From positions 744,001 to 808,000 of the forward strand of contig CAJQUW010001859.1 in assembly GCA_907163375.1 (NCBI GenBank): a stretch of DNA of 64,000 bases. The letters run 5' to 3'. Positions 59,598-64,000 of the stretch are shown piece after piece (within the stretch, counting starts at the first letter, position 1; each line of letters opens with the position of its first letter). Source of the DNA: Prostheceraeus crozeri (Eukaryota > Platyhelminthes > Polycladida > Euryleptidae). The notes under the pieces were generated by a model. It worked only from the letters and a program-made list of their open reading frames with translations. It had not been told where the DNA came from and searched no databases. The translations under genes and the position numbers were made by a program.

Positions 59598-59630
59598 AAT
59601 TGGCCACCAAACCAACTGTTCCACATGAAG
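59598..59630 (+). CDS. Ig-superfamily gene, small stalk exon 1
   Basis: A 33-base exon between TTTCTTTTTGCAG and GTATGT, phase 1 at both ends. With the last base of the Ig exon it reads KLATKPTVPHE, a threonine/proline linker. Phase agreement with the exons on both sides is the main support. Confidence 0.6.
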
Positions 59631-60182
59631 GTATGTAAATTATTGTTATTCATAGATTTATTGAATAAAGCGTACTTGTGACGTAAAAGTATCATACTTG
59701 TATGTTGGATGAGATAATTCGTAAACCATTGACCTATTTCAATTAATTACCGGAAGCATTTTCAGAATCTGAAATTTTCACTAAATATGTTTATTCTTTG
59801 GATGAAGATGAGCATTAGTCAGCGCATAAAATAGCACGCCGAAAATTAATATTTTCCAGTTTCGTGCGTCGTTAAATATGCTGTTTTTTAACATCTATTT
59901 CAAGAGGTCACAAACTTGAATTTTAAAACTGTCAAAATTTCAAATTGCTCCTAATGCGAATTTCAGCGTGAGACATTGATAAGATCAGGGAATTTCATTT
60001 TTAAACCATGAGTATAATTGCGTAAAGTAATAACCCACTGACAGAAATCACAAACTCAATATTATCAAGTTCACTCTCTCATTCATTCATAGCCGTGGCT
60101 TCTATGGATGGACTGAGGGATAGTACTGAGTGGACTGAGTCGACTAGGAATCAACACCAAATGCCTGGGTACTGATCCAGCA

Positions 60183-60330
60183 GGATTTCAGATCGACTCC
60201 TGAGGCACGGGCCCGGTCCGTAGAATCTCAAATCGACTACACGGACACATGTCCAATCCGTAGAATCTCAAATGGACTACCCAGGCACGGATGCGGTAAA
60301 ATTTCTAATCGACTCTGGAGTCAGAGGTCA
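60183..60330. repeat. 40-bp minisatellite, four diverged units
   Basis: Units such as GAATCTCAAATCGACTACAC followed by GGACACATGTCCAATCCGTA repeat about four times, the outer ones more diverged. Confidence 0.7.
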
Positions 60331-61811
60331 GAACACGACGGTCTAGACACAGTCGATCCCTAGTGTAGCTTCTGAAGAGGCCGTTAGTGCGCCTATATTG
60401 CAGAACAGCAAATCGCCAATAAAGGTATCTGTCCTCCGCTCGTCTCACGCATTAGTTAACTGGTTTCACGGTTCAAAATTCGTACAAAATTTCATAACAC
60501 AATCATCAGTTTTCCACTTCAAATATTAGATTAGCAGCTGTGGTTAATATGGATAATTGAATCTCGAATATTTTCAAGAAAATCAAGTACAAATGAATGA
60601 ATATCCTGCATTTCAAAAAACGCATTAATCAAGGTTCGATCAGGCTGAAATGAATAGGTCGTGAAGAAAAGTAGCAGACGTTTGTACATGTTTATCTACG
60701 AAAGAAGCTTGTATCAAGCTGCAAGCTCCTTCAAATTGATCGTGTAATAATTTTTGTTCGTTTAAGGTGGACATATGGAAATCTCAATTCCCAAACAGTG
60801 CCACCAAAAGTTCAAAATCAGTTTTGTGAAACATTGAATACGCCTGCACATTATTTGTTGGTATCTCAAAAGGCTTTGTCGACAAAATTTGAACGAATGC
60901 AGCGACACACTTACAGGATAATGAATAATGACTAAAAGTACGTATATCAAGCTACAGTTGAAAATAGGTCTGAAAATCATCTGTAGGACAAAGACACTCC
61001 TATTCACAAGTCGCGAGATTGCTGAACATGGGTGTCTCTAGTGAGCTTTTTCAATTGCAAATTTTGATATCAAAGGGAAGGTTACTTTCCATCTGTCACT
61101 TTATTGTCTGCATACCTTTATTTACACTTTTTCATTTATTTATTTATTTCATCTACATGTATGCGTTATTATTGCTATTTTTAAAAGATGATATTTACAA
61201 AGATGTTTCATCGAAGAATTTGATATCCCTGCAAACACACTTTTAAATATACATGTATTTCTGCTTCTTGTCATCAATGCACATTTTGTCTGCAATCTTG
61301 ATTCATCAATGAAATGTTATCTAGGTATGCTCTGGTGACAACAACACCGGAAGCATTATCAACGGAAGCACATGTGAGGAGGTGACTATTCAAATATTTT
61401 TCTTATTATCACTCTCAACCGACACACTGTGCATCACAATCTTTCCGTTTTAGAACAAACAGTCATCTTGAGGAAGTGCTTCCTATTCCCGTCAGCTTTA
61501 CGGACTTTAATTAATAAAGCAGCAAGATGCTTCACTAAGCTGATGTAAAAAATTCTCTTTGTCTTCGGGAATCCCATGGCTTACAATGTTGAGATGCAGC
61601 TTTCCTCATCACTTTATCCGATACTATGTAGCACTGGATATTCTTTGTTGCTCATTGTTGTTTGCTATTCATTGCCGAAGTGTGCTAATTTTCGTCATGA
61701 TATGTTTAGATTGCTATGGTTTCATAACACTTTCATCATTCTCTTGATTTTATTTTGTGTCCTTGCACTTTCAAGTAAACTGTTCAGCATCAACTTCATC
61801 TTTCCAATATT

Positions 61812-62505
61812 GGGTTTGTCCTATAACGCGTCATTAATTAAATGGAACCGTAATGACACCTCATTTAGCTGTCATTAAACGGGCACCGTCCATAGAAGCG
61901 TCATTTATTTTGCTCCATTTAACCGTAATAATCTTTTAATGGATGGATGTTCACGAACGCGTCACAAAAAATGCCATTCATTAATTAAACATAAATGAAA
62001 GAAGAATATTTAAAGGAGAGTAAGATCTTCATTAACATATAAATAACAGGCATATCGAGCAAGAGTTATCAATGTAAGACAACAGCTCTTATTGAATCAT
62101 CGCTTTCAAACGCACAACAGATTCCATGAAATGATTTGCTTTCAAAATCAACTACAGCGTAAGATCGAATCTTGGCTTTGGTTATACCTACGTGTACATG
62201 TACATACATGTTATGCATATAATCAACCCATAGGAATATCAATGTTGTGATGTCAGAAAGGGTCAAAATGACATCATGAAATCCCGTTACACGCGACATT
62301 GTGAAAAATTAATGGAAGCTTTTGCGCTATCCCTGCTTAATGACAGTCAGATGAAAGCATTCTAAAAATGAGATAAAAAACAGATAAAAATGAGCTTCTA
62401 TAAACACTAAAATGACAGATCTTTTAGCTGTCATATAGTTGGTTTCATTAAATTGTCTTCAACGTTTTATGACGGTTAAACAAATGACGCGTTATAGGAC
62501 AAGCC
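61812..62505. mobile_element. Harbinger-like MITE
   Basis: The left end, GGGTTTGTCCTATAACGCGT, and the right end, whose reverse complement is GGGCTTGTCCTATAACGCGT, form inverted repeats continuing through CATT and, with gaps, through AACCGT. The trinucleotide ATT lies outside both ends and could be the 3-bp target duplication expected for PIF/Harbinger. Inside, TTTAGCTGTCAT recurs near both ends. No transposase. It sits in an intron of the Ig gene. Confidence 0.7.
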
Positions 62506-63768
62506 CATTACCTCTAATATCTAATCATGTTCTCCTAACAACCACCGATCCAATCACTAGTAAGTGTAGCACACAGATAAACCCTATATTACCCGGTCGC
62601 TTTGATTCTTGGAAACCCGGGGGTTCCTGGAGCCCTCTGATTTTGATGTTCATTCGATTCATTTGTTCCCAAACTTACAAAACAACACAATTGATGTACA
62701 ATCATACCACTGGTGGAAGTATCAGTTTTTATCAACTCAGTCATCTTGTTGCTATAAATATCAAATTAAAACTTAAAAAATGTTATTTGTATTTGTTAGA
62801 AATTCCTGGTAGATGACTCTGAAAACGACATGTTTTGATAAGTTATCCCAGGAGAACGTGTTGAGGCAATGTTGGGAGTACGTTTTGATTCCATTGGGAT
62901 TCTTTAGTGACAAGGACTGCAACTCAAATGAACTTCTGGAAAATGCATGTAAATTATGCATTGTCTACAACTATCTTATTGATACACTGTGCAAAACAGC
63001 AACTGCGCATCCAAATGAATGAATGCACCAAAGATATTGTGTGACAAGAGAATCTGTCCATTTCTCAACTTGGGATCCTTTATTTGTAGCATTAAACTGG
63101 CAGCATCAACTGTAAATCCATTGTGGGCAGTGTTTGTGGGATATTGCACAATCACATACATGCAGATGCATTTATGGATGAATTAACATGTAAATCATAA
63201 CTTCATGTATATTTTGTCCATCGTCTACAAGAAATTTGAAGTGATTGAGATGATTTATTTTGTTAGAAATTGTCAAAAATGCTCGATTTTCAATTGACTT
63301 TTGATCTGCGTTTAATCAAAGGACAAATGTTTGATGTTTCCATTGACCAAATTTGATCACTCTTGATTCGGCTGTCATAAGCACCTACAACTAAACCTCA
63401 CAACAACATTGACTCATGGCTATTATAGTTTTTATATGGGTAAAATAGGGCTAGCCCTCCTTATTCAAATTTCCAATTTTAGGATATACCGGACACTTCC
63501 TTGGCGACACTCTTCGGGGTTTTATAAAATCGTTCACATTGTGTGCATTTGTGAAGTTAGTTTGCTTGCATTGCATATCCTCAGAACCCTCTATCCCTTT
63601 CCTTTATCCTTTCCTGACTCATTTCAAAATATTTTGAAGGGTACGTTGTTTTATTCTGTTCGCAAAAATAATCGGACCTATATCTTCATCATTGATGCTC
63701 GAGAGGTAAAAAATTGTAAAAAGGAAAAATGAACATGAAGGATGCCTGCAGCATCTTCCGTATTTCAG

Positions 63769-63834
63769 CAACATCAACAAGTACAACTAGAAGTACTCCG
63801 GTCACGATCAGTCAGGAGGGGACGACTCTTGCTG
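63769..63834 (+). CDS. Ig-superfamily gene, Thr/Ser-rich stalk exon 2
   Basis: A 66-base exon between TATTTCAG and GTATGT, again phase 1 at both ends. It reads ATSTSTTRSTPVTISQEGTT followed by LA, a mucin-like stretch suited to O-glycosylation. It continues the stalk of the immunoglobulin protein; the gene runs beyond the window. Confidence 0.65.
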
Positions 63835-64000
63835 GTATGTAAAATGTAGCATTTAATTATACAAATTGTGAAATGAATCAAACACATAGAGTAGAATAAA
63901 ATTTGTCAATGATAAAGAATTGGGATGAAATTCATCAAAAATGCATGTTTATGGATTCGTGCATGTTTACACGCTGTCAAACAAATTGACAATTTTTTTT
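63835..64000 (+). other. start of next Ig-gene intron
   Basis: AT-rich intronic sequence to the window edge; no exon seen. Confidence 0.4.

Larger units (their letters stand above)
59631..63768 (+). other. intron of the Ig gene (further stalk exons possible)
   Basis: Contains a 40-bp minisatellite and a Harbinger-like MITE, listed separately. A threonine-rich patch at 61324-61373 is bounded by splice-like sites but is out of phase. Confidence 0.4.

Noticed and set aside
61324-61373. Possible stalk exon reading TTTPEALSTEA
   Set aside because: Flanked by CTAG and GTGAGG, but in the phase needed by the neighbouring exons it hits a stop at once. The threonine-rich reading enters in phase 2 and leaves in phase 0.
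63409-63732. 107-codon hydrophobic frame near the right edge
   Set aside because: No domain; lies just ahead of the stalk exon acceptor without a donor. Probably intronic chance frame.

Overview
The window is AT-rich animal DNA from what is most likely a marine invertebrate. The evidence is GT-AG introns, short spliced exons, a phase-1 immunoglobulin-domain exon, and a mixed load of Tc1/mariner, CR1-like LINE, restriction-like-endonuclease LINE, Penelope-like and Polinton elements. The species cannot be named from the sequence. Only one host gene is supported, a plus-strand immunoglobulin-superfamily surface protein gene entering at about 50.9 kb and running off the right edge. Everything else recognisable is mobile or repeated DNA.

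Layout. 1-16.5 kb: a short inverted-repeat element (about 624-1076), two hairpin repeats (about 2.5 and 3.2 kb), a mariner-type transposon bounded by TA (5586-6899), a 3.9 kb non-autonomous element with terminal inverted repeats and an 11-bp flanking direct repeat (7624-11487), and a CR1-like LINE (11.9-16.1 kb) split by a second, minus-strand LINE of the same kind (13760-15771).

16533-45206: a 28.7 kb Polinton/Maverick-type element, the main item of interest. It is bounded by the 6-bp target duplication AATGGA, has AG...CT ends, and has very long inverted arms. The 7 kb core holds an apparently complete protein-primed family B DNA polymerase on the minus strand, preceded by an intron-rich leader with a proline-rich segment. 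On the plus strand there are only worn remains, including a penton-like tail. I recognise no integrase, packaging ATPase, protease or major capsid gene, so the element is broken as a Polinton even though its arms are almost identical. The arms carry an inward-facing TATA promoter, three related copies of a roughly 200-bp module that can fold into hairpins (a further copy sits in the polymerase leader), and two kinds of tandem array. The left arm has expanded an AT-rich short repeat (about 4.1 kb) and the right arm has expanded a 978-bp satellite with G-tracts (about 9.5 kb).

45.2-64 kb: a worn LINE piece (46.7-47.2 kb), a 3-prime fragment of a LINE with a restriction-like endonuclease (49.4-50.1 kb), then the host gene. 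Its signal-peptide exon (50917-51031), V-set immunoglobulin exon (57552-57866) and two small threonine/serine-rich stalk exons (59598-59630, 63769-63834) all join in phase 1. Its introns hold a Penelope-like endonuclease fragment, a hammerhead-like hairpin, a 40-bp minisatellite and a Harbinger-like MITE (61812-62505).
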